This document shows, piece by piece, positions 35,502 through 44,400 of a stretch of 64,000 nt of DNA (its first letter is position 1; each line of letters begins with the position of its first letter). The DNA is from an uncultured Collinsella sp. GTDB taxonomy: Bacteria > Actinomycetota > Coriobacteriia > Coriobacteriales > Coriobacteriaceae. The stretch is taken from positions 16,673 to 80,672 of the forward strand of contig CABUBZ010000002.1 in assembly GCA_902489945.1 (NCBI GenBank), given 5' to 3'. The notes under the pieces are model-generated. The model was not told where the DNA came from. It saw nothing but the letters and a program-made list of their open reading frames with translations, and made no database searches. A program made the translations under genes and the position numbers.

Positions 35502-36707
35502 CTAGGCGCGGGATTTGGCGCGGGCGAGGGCTAGGCCTACGGCGGCGATCGCTGCTGCGAAGAGCACGGTGACGCCTAGGTCGCAGGCGATGTCGCCCAG
35601 CACGGCGGACGTCAAATCCGAGGCAAGCGCCTTGCCGATCGCGTCGTTCACCCAATATGTCGGCACAAAGTGCGCCACGGTCTGCACGGCCGGGCCCATC
35701 AGCGACAGCGGCATCCAGGCACCGCCCAAAAACGTCATGAGCATGCCGAGCAGGTTGCCCACACCGTTGAGCAGTTCCTCGCGCGCACCCAGGCTCGAAA
35801 GGGCAAAGCCAACGGCCAAAGGCGTGCACGCCAGGGCAAACGTCGCCGCCAGCGCCAGACACACACGCCCTGCGCCGACCTCGGCGACCGCGCCGGCAAA
35901 GCCCACGACGCCCATCATGCTCGAAACAAACCAGATACAGACGGTGAGCACGGCAGCGGCCGCGAACACGGCAAGCGAACGCTGGCGCTCGGAGACCGGG
36001 CCGGCCTCCATGCGGCGCACGCGCTCGGGCTCGTTCATGCCCGAGAACACCAGTCCCACCGACACGATGACCGACGAGATGATCGCGTACGCGCCAAAGT
36101 TGAAGTACGACTCGAGCGTGGCGGCGGCAGTCGAGTCGACCTTGACCTGCTCGACCTCGACCTTGGCGCGCTTGGCGGCCGCATGCTCGGCAGCCTTGGC
36201 GACGCTGCCGTTAGAGGCGGCGGGCTCTAGGGCCGCCGCAGCACCCGCGAGCGAGATCCAGCGCGAGGCCTCGGCAGACGAAAGCGCCGCCGCCATGGTG
36301 CCGGCGCCGTAGGTCACATCAAGCCTGGGCAGGGACTCCCCCGCGCGGGCGGCTGCAACGAGGTCGCCCTCAAACCCCTCCGGGATAAAGAACACGCAGT
36401 CGGCGCTACCCTTGGCGCTGTTACTCTTGGAGAGCGCGTCCGAAAGGTCGTAGGTGTCGTCGCCGACGCCCGTGACCAGCTCGAAGCGCGAACCCAGATG
36501 CTTGGTAAGCGCACGCGAAAGGTCGCTGTCGTCGCGGTCGACCACGATCACGTTAGCATCGTAGGGCTTGTACTCGGTGAGCTGCGACGAGTTCCAGCTC
36601 ACCGAGGCCGCGATGAATACGCCCATGAGCGAGATGAACACCGTGTAGATAAGCAGGTAGAACGGGTGCGCCAGCGCCATGCGAAGCGCGGTCTTAAAGG
36701 TGCTCAT
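35502..36707 (-). CDS. ABC-2 type transporter permease
   Basis: The 401-residue protein has an N-terminal membrane segment (PFYLLIYTVFISLMGVFIAA), an extracytoplasmic domain of about 190 residues rich in Ala, and five or six C-terminal membrane segments with the ABC-2 pattern LLGMLMTFLGGAWMPLSLM. It partners the preceding permease (14-base overlap) and the upstream ATPase. AAGGAG precedes the ATG at 36707. It probably exports a drug, lipid or peptide; the substrate cannot be read from sequence. Confidence 0.85.
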   Translation of the reverse strand: MSTFKTALRMALAHPFYLLIYTVFISLMGVFIAASVSWNSSQLTEYKPYDANVIVVDRDDSDLSRALTKHLGSRFELVTGVGDDTYDLSDALSKSNSAKGSADCVFFIPEGFEGDLVAAARAGESLPRLDVTYGAGTMAAALSSAEASRWISLAGAAAALEPAASNGSVAKAAEHAAAKRAKVEVEQVKVDSTAAATLESYFNFGAYAIISSVIVSVGLVFSGMNEPERVRRMEAGPVSERQRSLAVFAAAAVLTVCIWFVSSMMGVVGFAGAVAEVGAGRVCLALAATFALACTPLAVGFALSSLGAREELLNGVGNLLGMLMTFLGGAWMPLSLMGPAVQTVAHFVPTYWVNDAIGKALASDLTSAVLGDIACDLGVTVLFAAAIAAVGLALARAKSRA

Positions 36708-37881
36708 AGCGGCTCCTTCCAAAGATCAGCGTGGCGGCGGCAACGAACAGCAGCGCCATAAGGACCAGCGCGCCGGCGCGAACGGCAAAGGGACCCAGGT
36801 CCTCAAAGAAATACAGGCGGTTGAACATGTCGCAGATGAGCTTGACGGGGTTGAACCAGCACTCGGCCGGGCAGGCGCGGGCGACGTCGTCGGCAAGTGC
36901 CATCGCCGACTCGCCGTAGAGGCCGGCGAACAGGGCGCACGTGGTAGCAAAGCCCGTGAGGATGCCCGACTTGGACGCCTTGCCGCCCTTAACGGGGAGC
37001 GTGCCCACAAAGAGCCCCAGGCCCGTGGCGGCAAGCGCGGAAGCGGCACCGCCCACCAGACACAGCCCCTCGCGCCCGCCAAAGTCGACGCCCACGACCA
37101 CGCGCACGTAGCCAATCGCGATCGTCATCGAAGCAAAGGAAACCAGCCACGAGCCGACAAAGATGCCGGCCAGCGACGCCGTCTTGGAAAGACCGCCCAC
37201 GCAGCGACGCGCACCAAGGCCCGACAGATTGGGCTGCAGGTCGACGACGCTCAAGGCGGCAAACTCGGCAGACATCATCGCGACCAGGCCAAAGAGCGCG
37301 TAATAGTAGATGACCGTGCCGCCGGGCGTGGTGCGCGTAAGGCTCACGCGACGGGTGCCGCCCTCGAGCGACAGGGCGCGCGCAACCGCCTCGGGGTCGG
37401 CGAGTGCCGCCGGGTTGTCCTGGGCAATCTGGGACATGAGCTCGGCATTTTGTGTATACGAGCTTGCCACCGTCTCCAGGATGCTGCGATCGGTGAGCAC
37501 CGATGATGCGCGCGAGCTGTCGTAGCTCGATAGCAGTGTGAGCTTGGGTGCGCCTGCGTCGTCGACCGTATAGATGCCCGCGACCTCGCCGGCCTTAAGC
37601 GCACGGTTCGCATCGGCTGCGTCGTCGCACTCGTGGATCTCGAGCAGCTGATTGTCGCTCTCCTTGGCAAGCGACGTCGCCACGTCCTTAAAGGTCGAGG
37701 CGTCCCAGGCCTCGTCCGCTATGACGGCAACCGGTACCGGGTCGACCGTGCCGTCGGAGCTCAGATTCGCAAACATAAACATGAACATCGTGGAAAGTGC
37801 GATGGGAAAGAGAGCGCCCCAGACCCACGTGCTCGGCCGGCGCAGCAGCGTCTTGACCGTAGTGATGATGGTGTTGAACAT
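36694..37881 (-). CDS. ABC-2 type transporter permease
   Basis: The 395-residue protein has the same plan as its partner: TWVWGALFPIALSTMFMFMFA near the N-terminus, an extracytoplasmic domain, and a C-terminal block of about six membrane segments. The two permeases probably form a heterodimer, as the single ATPase gene ends nine bases upstream. The last 14 bases overlap the second permease gene. Confidence 0.85.
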   Translation of the reverse strand: MFNTIITTVKTLLRRPSTWVWGALFPIALSTMFMFMFANLSSDGTVDPVPVAVIADEAWDASTFKDVATSLAKESDNQLLEIHECDDAADANRALKAGEVAGIYTVDDAGAPKLTLLSSYDSSRASSVLTDRSILETVASSYTQNAELMSQIAQDNPAALADPEAVARALSLEGGTRRVSLTRTTPGGTVIYYYALFGLVAMMSAEFAALSVVDLQPNLSGLGARRCVGGLSKTASLAGIFVGSWLVSFASMTIAIGYVRVVVGVDFGGREGLCLVGGAASALAATGLGLFVGTLPVKGGKASKSGILTGFATTCALFAGLYGESAMALADDVARACPAECWFNPVKLICDMFNRLYFFEDLGPFAVRAGALVLMALLFVAAATLIFGRSRYEHL

Positions 37882-37890
37882 GACTGCCCC

Positions 37891-38829
37891 CTAGTCGCGC
37901 AGCTCGCGGCCGGTGATCTCGAGGAACACGTCGTTGAGGGTCGGCGGCTCGCTCCACACGCGGCCGAGTGCCACGTCGGCAGCGCGCAGCGTGTCGAGGA
38001 TGTCGACCAGATTGTGCGGGCTCGCTTCGCAGGTGCAGACGAGCTCGCCGCCGGAAAGCTCAACGCTGAGCACGTGCTCGAGGGCACGCAGCCGCTCGAC
38101 CGTGGCGGGCTCGACGGCGCCGACCTCGACCGTCACGCGCTCGCCCATCTGAATCATGCGTTTGAGCTCGTCATTGGTGCCCTGCGCCAGCACACGTCCG
38201 CCGTCCATGATCATGATGCGGCTGCAAATCTGCTCGACCTCCTCCATGTAATGGCTGGTATACACCACCGTAGCGCCCTCGTCGCGCAAGCGGCAGATGC
38301 CCTCCAGGATGGCGTTGCGACTCTGCGGGTCGACTGCCACCGTGGGCTCGTCAAAGAAGATGAGCTCGGGCTTGTGCGCAACGCCGCAGGCAATGTTGAG
38401 GCGACGTGCCAGGCCGCCCGAGAGCTTGCCGGGGCGGAACTTGGCAAAGTCGCCCAGGCCGACAAAGTCGATCGCCTCGTCCACGAGCGCACGGCGGCGC
38501 TTACGGTCGCTAACGTAAAGGCTGCAGAAATAGTCGATATTCTCGCGCACGGTGAGCTCGTCGAACACCGCCACCTGCTGCGGCACCACACCGATGCGGC
38601 GCTTGAGGTCGTAGCGGGCGGGCGTCATGGGCTCGCCGAACAACTCGATGGTGCCCTTATCGTAGGCAAGCAGCTGCAGGATACAGTTGATGGACGTGGT
38701 TTTGCCCGAGCCGTTGGGGCCGAGCAGGCCAAAGATCTCGCCGGGGGCGATGCTCAGGTTAAAGTGGTCGAGCGCGATAAGATCGTCATAGCGCTTGACG
38801 AGGTTTTCGACGTGGACGATGTCTGTCAT
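37891..38829 (-). CDS. ABC-2 transporter ATP-binding protein (daunorubicin-resistance type)
   Basis: The 312-residue protein has Walker A GPNGSGKTT, signature SGGLARRLNIACG, Walker B LIFFDEPTVAVD and the C-terminal extension of DrrA-like ATPases. SGGL plus RRLNIA is typical of exporters for antibiotics and lipids. It heads the three-gene ABC-2 operon and is divergent from a NarL-type two-component system, a common pairing in which the kinase/regulator controls the exporter. The ATG at 38829 has GGAAGGG upstream. Confidence 0.9.
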   Translation of the reverse strand: MTDIVHVENLVKRYDDLIALDHFNLSIAPGEIFGLLGPNGSGKTTSINCILQLLAYDKGTIELFGEPMTPARYDLKRRIGVVPQQVAVFDELTVRENIDYFCSLYVSDRKRRRALVDEAIDFVGLGDFAKFRPGKLSGGLARRLNIACGVAHKPELIFFDEPTVAVDPQSRNAILEGICRLRDEGATVVYTSHYMEEVEQICSRIMIMDGGRVLAQGTNDELKRMIQMGERVTVEVGAVEPATVERLRALEHVLSVELSGGELVCTCEASPHNLVDILDTLRAADVALGRVWSEPPTLNDVFLEITGRELRD

Positions 38830-39026
38830 GAGGCGGCCCTTCCGTTGATTGCGGCCCGGTACGATTGCATCATCGCAGGAGCCGCCGGCGCGCACCAGTG
38901 AGCTTTGTCACGAGTGCGAGGCTTGGCCGCGTGGCCTGCCGACGCCCCCGATTTGCCGCATGGGAGGAATGTCACAGTTGCGCAGGCGGCCCCTCCACCA
39001 CGCGCGGCTTCGCGTACAATACCCGT
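38830..39026. promoter_or_regulatory. Divergent promoter region between the ABC-2 operon and histidine kinase
   Basis: TACAAT at 39015-39020 is a good -10 box, but the kinase ATG follows only six bases later, so the transcript would be leaderless or nearly so. No convincing -35 is visible. No gene is seen in this 197-base gap. Confidence 0.45.
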
Positions 39027-40172
39027 ATGAACAGGCTTTTCGACAAATCGATCGTGCTGGCGTGCTGTATTGCGGCCGCCATGGGTCTTGCTGTGGACGC
39101 TCGCCTAGTCGCGGCGTTTTGCCTTGGCGTTATTGCCACCTCGCTGGCCGAGGTGGCACAGGATGAACGCACGCGCCGTGCAAGCGAGGCCGCGGGCTAC
39201 GTTTACATCATCGCGGCCGTCTTTATACCGCCGTTTGTGCCGTTTGCGCCCCTCGCCCTCTATGACATCGCGCGACGCGTGCGCCGTGAACGCATCTGGC
39301 CCGCGCTGGTGATTGGCGCCGTGTTTGTCTGCGCGCTTGTCGCGGACCTTCGCGGCGGCGCGCTCACCACCCGAACGCTCCTGCCGACCGCCATCCTTTC
39401 GGTTGCCGCCACCTTGCTATCGCTACGTACCGCCCAGCTGGAGCGCGAGCAACAGCGCATGCGCCGTACCCGCGACGGGCTGCAAGAACGAGCCCTCGCG
39501 CTCGAAGCGCGCAACCGCGACCTTGCCGACCGCCAGGACTACGAAGTCGAGCTCGCGACGCTCGCCGAACGCGCCCGCATCGCGCGCGAGATCCACGATA
39601 ACGTCGGGCACCAGCTCACGCGCGCCTCGCTGCAGGCCGAAGCCCTACGCGTGGTCCACGCCGACGAGTCTGGCGTCGCCGCCGATTTCGCCGACGTTAA
39701 ACGCACGGTTGACGAGGCGCTCCAGCTTGTGCGCACCAGCGTCCACGCGCTCAACGACAACGCCGTCGACCTTTCCGTGCAGCTCGAACGCATTGTTGAA
39801 GGCGCGCGCTCGGACGGCGGCCCGCAGATTGAGCTTGAAGTTTTGGCCGAGCATGCGCCCGCAAATGTCGCCAACTGCTTTGCAGCGGTCCTGCGCGAGG
39901 CACTCTCCAATACCATGCGCCACGCTTGCGCCCAGACCGTCACCGTACGATGCATGGAACATCCGTCGTTTTACCAGCTTGTCGTTACCGACGATGGCGC
40001 GGGCGGGGTCCAAGCAAGCGGCCGCGGCGCTGCGGAGGGCATGGGGCTCGCCTCCATGCGCGAGCGCATCGAGGCGCTTGGCGGCACCTTCACCGCCGGC
40101 CCGCGTGCCAGCGCCGGCGGCTGGCGCGTGTTTGCCACCGTTCCCAAACAGCAAGGAGATGAGGACCGATGA
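39027..40172 (+). CDS. Sensor histidine kinase, NarL/DesK type (HisKA_3)
   Basis: The 381-residue protein has four to five N-terminal membrane segments with short loops, a coiled region, the HisKA_3 phosphoacceptor motif EIHDNVGHQL, and an HATPase_c domain with REALSNTMRHA (N box), VTDDGAGG (G1) and GMGLASMRERIEALGG (G2). Lack of an extracytoplasmic sensor domain suggests sensing within the membrane, as in kinases that respond to cell-envelope drugs. The ATG at 39027 is chosen: it is near-leaderless after TACAAT. Its TGA overlaps the response-regulator ATG (ATGA). Confidence 0.88.
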   Translation: MNRLFDKSIVLACCIAAAMGLAVDARLVAAFCLGVIATSLAEVAQDERTRRASEAAGYVYIIAAVFIPPFVPFAPLALYDIARRVRRERIWPALVIGAVFVCALVADLRGGALTTRTLLPTAILSVAATLLSLRTAQLEREQQRMRRTRDGLQERALALEARNRDLADRQDYEVELATLAERARIAREIHDNVGHQLTRASLQAEALRVVHADESGVAADFADVKRTVDEALQLVRTSVHALNDNAVDLSVQLERIVEGARSDGGPQIELEVLAEHAPANVANCFAAVLREALSNTMRHACAQTVTVRCMEHPSFYQLVVTDDGAGGVQASGRGAAEGMGLASMRERIEALGGTFTAGPRASAGGWRVFATVPKQQGDEDR

Positions 40173-40798
40173 GGCTCATCGTTGTCGACGACGACCGCTT
40201 AGTGGTCGATTCGCTCAAGATTATCCTGGGCGCCCAGCCGCAGATCGAAGTGGTGGGCACCGGCGCCAATGGCGACGAGGCGGTCGCGCTCTACAGCGAG
40301 CACGCGCCCGACATCGCGCTGCTCGACATTCAGATGCCGGGACGCGACGGCCTTTCGGCGGCACGCGAAATCCTTGAGCGCGACCCCACGGCGCGCGTGG
40401 TGTTTCTGACGACATTCTCGGATGACGAGTACATTGTGTCGGCGCTTAAACTGGGCGCCCGCGGCTACCTGATCAAGACCGATGTCGCCGCCATTCCGCC
40501 GGCGTTGGCACAGGTCATGGATGGCAAACGCGTGCTCGAGGGCAAGGCGATCGAGGATATCGATTTTAATGGGGCGGGCACCGAAGCCGACGCGCCCCGC
40601 CGGCCCACAGCCTTTGCCGGCCTAACCGACCGCGAGTTCGAAGTCGCCGAGCTCATCGCCCGCGGCCTCGACAACAAGGAGATCGCCGCCACCGCCTACA
40701 TGGGCGAAGGCACCGTGCGCAACCACATCAGCTCGATCCTTGCAAAGATGGGCCTGCGCAACCGCACGCAGATCGCCATCGCCTACCTGCGAGGGTAG
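40169..40798 (+). CDS. Response regulator, NarL/LuxR family
   Basis: The 209-residue protein has a receiver domain (VVDDDRLVVDSL, phosphoacceptor in ALLDIQMPGRDG, VVFLTTFSDD, GYLIKTD) and a LuxR-type helix-turn-helix (LTDREFEVAELIARGLDNKEIAA... VRNHISSILAKMGLRNRTQ). It overlaps the kinase gene by four bases and faces away from the ABC-2 export operon, which it probably controls. GGAGATGAGG precedes the ATG. Confidence 0.93.
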   Translation: MRLIVVDDDRLVVDSLKIILGAQPQIEVVGTGANGDEAVALYSEHAPDIALLDIQMPGRDGLSAAREILERDPTARVVFLTTFSDDEYIVSALKLGARGYLIKTDVAAIPPALAQVMDGKRVLEGKAIEDIDFNGAGTEADAPRRPTAFAGLTDREFEVAELIARGLDNKEIAATAYMGEGTVRNHISSILAKMGLRNRTQIAIAYLRG

Positions 40799-40858
40799 TT
40801 GCCCAACGACTGACCGCCCCGGCATAGCAAAATGGCTGCCACCGATTTAATACCATTT

Positions 40859-41012
40859 CAAAACTATGCCGGTTTACGGGGCTAAACTCAGGACCCCCAT
40901 CCATACCCGCGTTTTCTGCAAAATGACGGCTCGTCTACCTGCGATTTTATTTTCACGAATATCGGCATGGTTGGGGACTCGTGACTCAGCCCCGTAAACC
41001 GGCATAGTTTTG
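40859..41012. repeat. Inverted-repeat element A (CAAAACTATGCCG tips)
   Basis: A 25-base arm at 40859-40883 starting CAAAACTATGCCGG is perfectly inverted at 40988-41012; total 154 bases. Inside, CCATACCCGCGTTTT and TCTACCTGCGATTTTATTTTC match the interiors of elements B, C and D in the same orientation. No ORF here looks like a gene. Element D at 48190 has the same tips and the same outer flank TAGTTTTGTTCG. Confidence 0.75.
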
Positions 41013-41102
41013 TTCGGGCGGCCCTGCACGAGTGCCTCCGCCAGCCTCACGGGACCAAAATGATCCGTTTTCCTCCGCCCCCAAGGGATCAGCCGGAACC
41101 GC

Positions 41103-41266
41103 GCGCCACGAAACCGGCCCATCTACTACGTTTGACTCGACACCCCTGACCATACCTTCGTTTTGAGCATAACCGCAGGCGTTCTACCTGCGGTTATGTT
41201 TTGGCGTTTTTTGGCATGGTTGGAGGTAAGGGGCCAAACGTAGTAGATGGGCCGGTTTCGTGGCGC
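41103..41266. repeat. Inverted-repeat element B (GCCACGAAACCGGCCCAT tips)
   Basis: A 32-base arm at 41103-41134 starting GCGCCACGAAACCGGCCC is perfectly inverted at 41235-41266. The core TCTACCTGCGGTTATGTTTT matches the other elements. It is preceded by a module AAAATGATCCGTTTTCCTCC (41057-41076) that also precedes element C and, slightly changed, element D. Its TIR is nearly identical to that of element C on the far side of the adhesin gene. Confidence 0.78.
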
Positions 41267-41278
41267 ACCCACCTCCCC

Positions 41279-41326
41279 CACGCACAAAAATGCCGCCGCG
41301 GAGGAGGGAGATGCCTCCGTGGCGGC
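41279..41326 (-). terminator. Terminator after the adhesin gene
   Basis: On the minus strand GCCGCCACGGAGG pairs with CCTCCGCGGCGGC (one mismatch) and runs into ATTTTTGTG. A second GC-only hairpin, GCCCGGGGCC-TTTT-GGCCCCGGGC at 41369-41392, lies closer to the stop codon. Confidence 0.75.
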
Positions 41327-41405
41327 TGGGGGTGGGGTGGGGGCTACATTTCTGGCTCCCCGCCGGCCGCCCGGGGCCTTTTGGCCCCGGGCGCTACCAG
41401 CGTGC

Positions 41406-44400
41406 CTAGCGCTTACGGATACCCCAGACCAGGGCTCCGACGCCAGCCATGGCGATGACAAATGCCATGAGCAGCGCGGCTGCCTGCTGGTCACCCGTGG
41501 TGGGCAGATAGCCCTTGACCGTCTTGACGATGTTCGTCACGGTCTTGGACGTACCGGGGTCGGGCGTCGGTACGGGCGTTTCGGGCTTCTTGTACGTGTT
41601 GTTGAACACGATGCCCTCGACACTCTTGTCGCCCTTGGTATAGGCGACGCTCGCCTTGAGGTTGCCCTCGCCGTCGTCGACCACGTTGACGGTCGCGGTA
41701 AAGACGGACTTGTCATAGGTCATACCGGCCTCGTCGCCCTTGACCTCGCTGATGGTGTAGACGTACGTTCCGGGCTCGTCGTACTCGAACTTGTCGAAGC
41801 TGATCTTGCCGTCGGCATCGTTGGTGACGGTGGACTCGACGTCCTCGCCAACGAGCTTAAAGCTAAACTCGTCCTTCTTGAGCTCGCGTCCCTCAAGCAC
41901 CTTGATGGCGCCGATGGAAACCTGCGTGGGCATGGCGTGATACTTGTTGGTAAAGCCAGCCGACTCGGTGGTTCCCTCGAGCTTGTGCGTCGCGGTCAGC
42001 GTGCCGTCGCCATTGTCGGAGACGGTGGTCACGACGGTGTAGGTCGTGCCGTCATAGGTGACGCCCTTGTACAGGCCGAGCGCGTTGGGGCAAGCCTCGC
42101 GCAGCATGTACGTGTGCGTGCCGGGCGCCTCGTAGCGGATCGGGCTCAGCGTCACGTTGCCGTTGGCGTCGTTGGTGCCGCTCGCGACAACCACGCCGTC
42201 CTCGAGCAGCTCAAACGTGAACTCGCCAGCTGCAAGGTCGCGTCCGGTCAGACGCTTGACCGTCTTGACCTGATCGGTCACCACAGAATCGGTAGGCGTC
42301 ACGTTATAGGTGTTGGTGAACGTGAAGGCCGCGCCGTCGTCACCCTCGCGCACGACGCGCAGATGTCCGGCACCGTCGTCAGTCACGGTGTAGGAAACCT
42401 TGCGCGTGGCGTTGGCGTCATTGGCCACGCCAGGGGCGCTACCGGACTCGGTCACCGTGTAGGTAAAGGTGTGCGAGCGCGGAGCGGTGGGGGCTGCGGG
42501 CTTGGACTCGTCGCTGGGCTCGTCGGCGTTGGCATCAGCGTCGGCGTCGGCCTCTTCAGCCTCTGCCTCGTCGGCCTCAGCCTCGTCAGCTTCGTCTGCC
42601 TCGGCCTTATCGGTCGCATCGTCCGTCACGCCCAGGGCGCGGTTGAGGTCCTCGAGCGTAAAGTGGATCTTGCCAAAGTCCACGTTGCCGGCCGCGTCGT
42701 TGGTTGCGGTCGTGCGCTCGGGCATCGGGGCACCCGCCTCGTCAGCGGTCACGGTAAAGGTAAACTTACCCGCGATGTCGGCCGGGGCCAGGCCCTCGGC
42801 TGCCTGGAGCTTCTTGGTGCCGATGAGTGCGGCATCCACGGCCTCGGCGCCGTAGACGTTTTCGAACAAGGGCTCGACGCCACCGTAGTCGACCGTTGCC
42901 GTCAGGGTACCGTCACCGTTGTCGACAACGATAACCTTAAAGCCAAAGCTCCACGTTGTAGCGGAAACGCCATTCGGCAGCCCGAATAAATCTTCGTAGG
43001 CCGTGTAGTTAATGGTCCAAGCGAGCTTACCGTCCTTGTCGGTACGATGGGCAAGCCCAGCCGCCTCAAGATTGGCAAGCATCTCGGTGTCGTAGTGCAG
43101 TGCATCAAAGCTCACATGCCCGCCGATATTAGGCTTGAGGTTTTCGTAGCCCACAAGCTCGCCCTGATAGGCAATGCCGAACCAGAACTCGCCGTCGGCC
43201 ATCGGACGACCGGTCAGGGTCTTGGTGGCGACAACCTGAGCAGCGGTACCACCAGGCGTATTGGTCGTAGCGCTGTAGCTGTTGTGGAACGGAACCAGGG
43301 CACTCTCGACCTTGTTCTCACCGCTCTTGTGGACCGTCGTATGCGTACCCTCGGGACCGCCGGAGACGGTCGTCGTGGCGGTAAGCGTACCGGCACCGTC
43401 ATCGGCGACGGCGATCGTCACGGTACGCACGGCGTCGTCGTAGGTGTAACCGGGCTTGCCGTCATTCTTCTCGGCTACGGTGTACGTGAAGGTCTTGCCG
43501 GCGTCAGCCTGCGTAAACTTGACCTCATGGCCAGCCAGGATGTCGATCAGGCCGACCGTTGCCTCTGCCGTCGCAGGGGACTTGAAGTTGTTGGCTCCGG
43601 GCAGCAGGCCAAGCGCGTTGGCCGAGGCCTCGTCGGCAGGCGTCACGGTAAACGTGAACTGACCCTCGGTCATAGGACGTCCGGAGAGGCTCTTGCTGAG
43701 CTTGAGGCCGCCGGCCGCGGTGTAGTTAAGCTCAGTGCGGTACGTGTTGGTGAAGCGTCCGTTTTCCTTCTTGGTGACATTGGCGGTCAGCTTGCCCTCG
43801 CCGTCCTCAGTCACGGTCACTTCGGCGGTCGCGACATGCCCGTCATACGCCATGCCGGCCGCGTTACCCGCGTTCTCGCGGATCTCGTACGTGTAGGTTC
43901 CGGCAGCCGTGTAGCGGATCTTGCCGAACTTGACGGCAGCGATGCCATCCTTCGCATCGTGCTTGTTCACGGTCACGGTTGCAGGATCGGGCAGCGGGGT
44001 GCCCTCGGCGGCGGTGATGGTAAAGCTGAACTCGTCGGAGTCCGTCCAGTCGCGACCGTCGATAGCCTTACTCAGATCAAAGTCGAGCTCTGCGTCGAGC
44101 GGGGTCACGCTGTAGGTGTTCTTGAAGGTCGCAGCCGTGGCGTCCTTCAGGACATGCTCAGCCTTGAGCGTGCCATCGCCCTTGTCGGTAATGGTGGTCT
44201 CGATGGTGTACTTGGCGTCGCCGTACGTGATGCCCTTGCTGGTGGTTCCGCCGTTGACCTCGCGCAACGTGTAGATGTGCGTTCCAGGCTTGTCGTACTT
44301 CACGGCGCCCATCGTGATCTTGCCGTCGGCGGCGTTGGTGCCGGTAGCGACGACCTTGGCGCCCTCAACGAGCTCGAAGGAGAACTCGCCAGCCTTGAGG

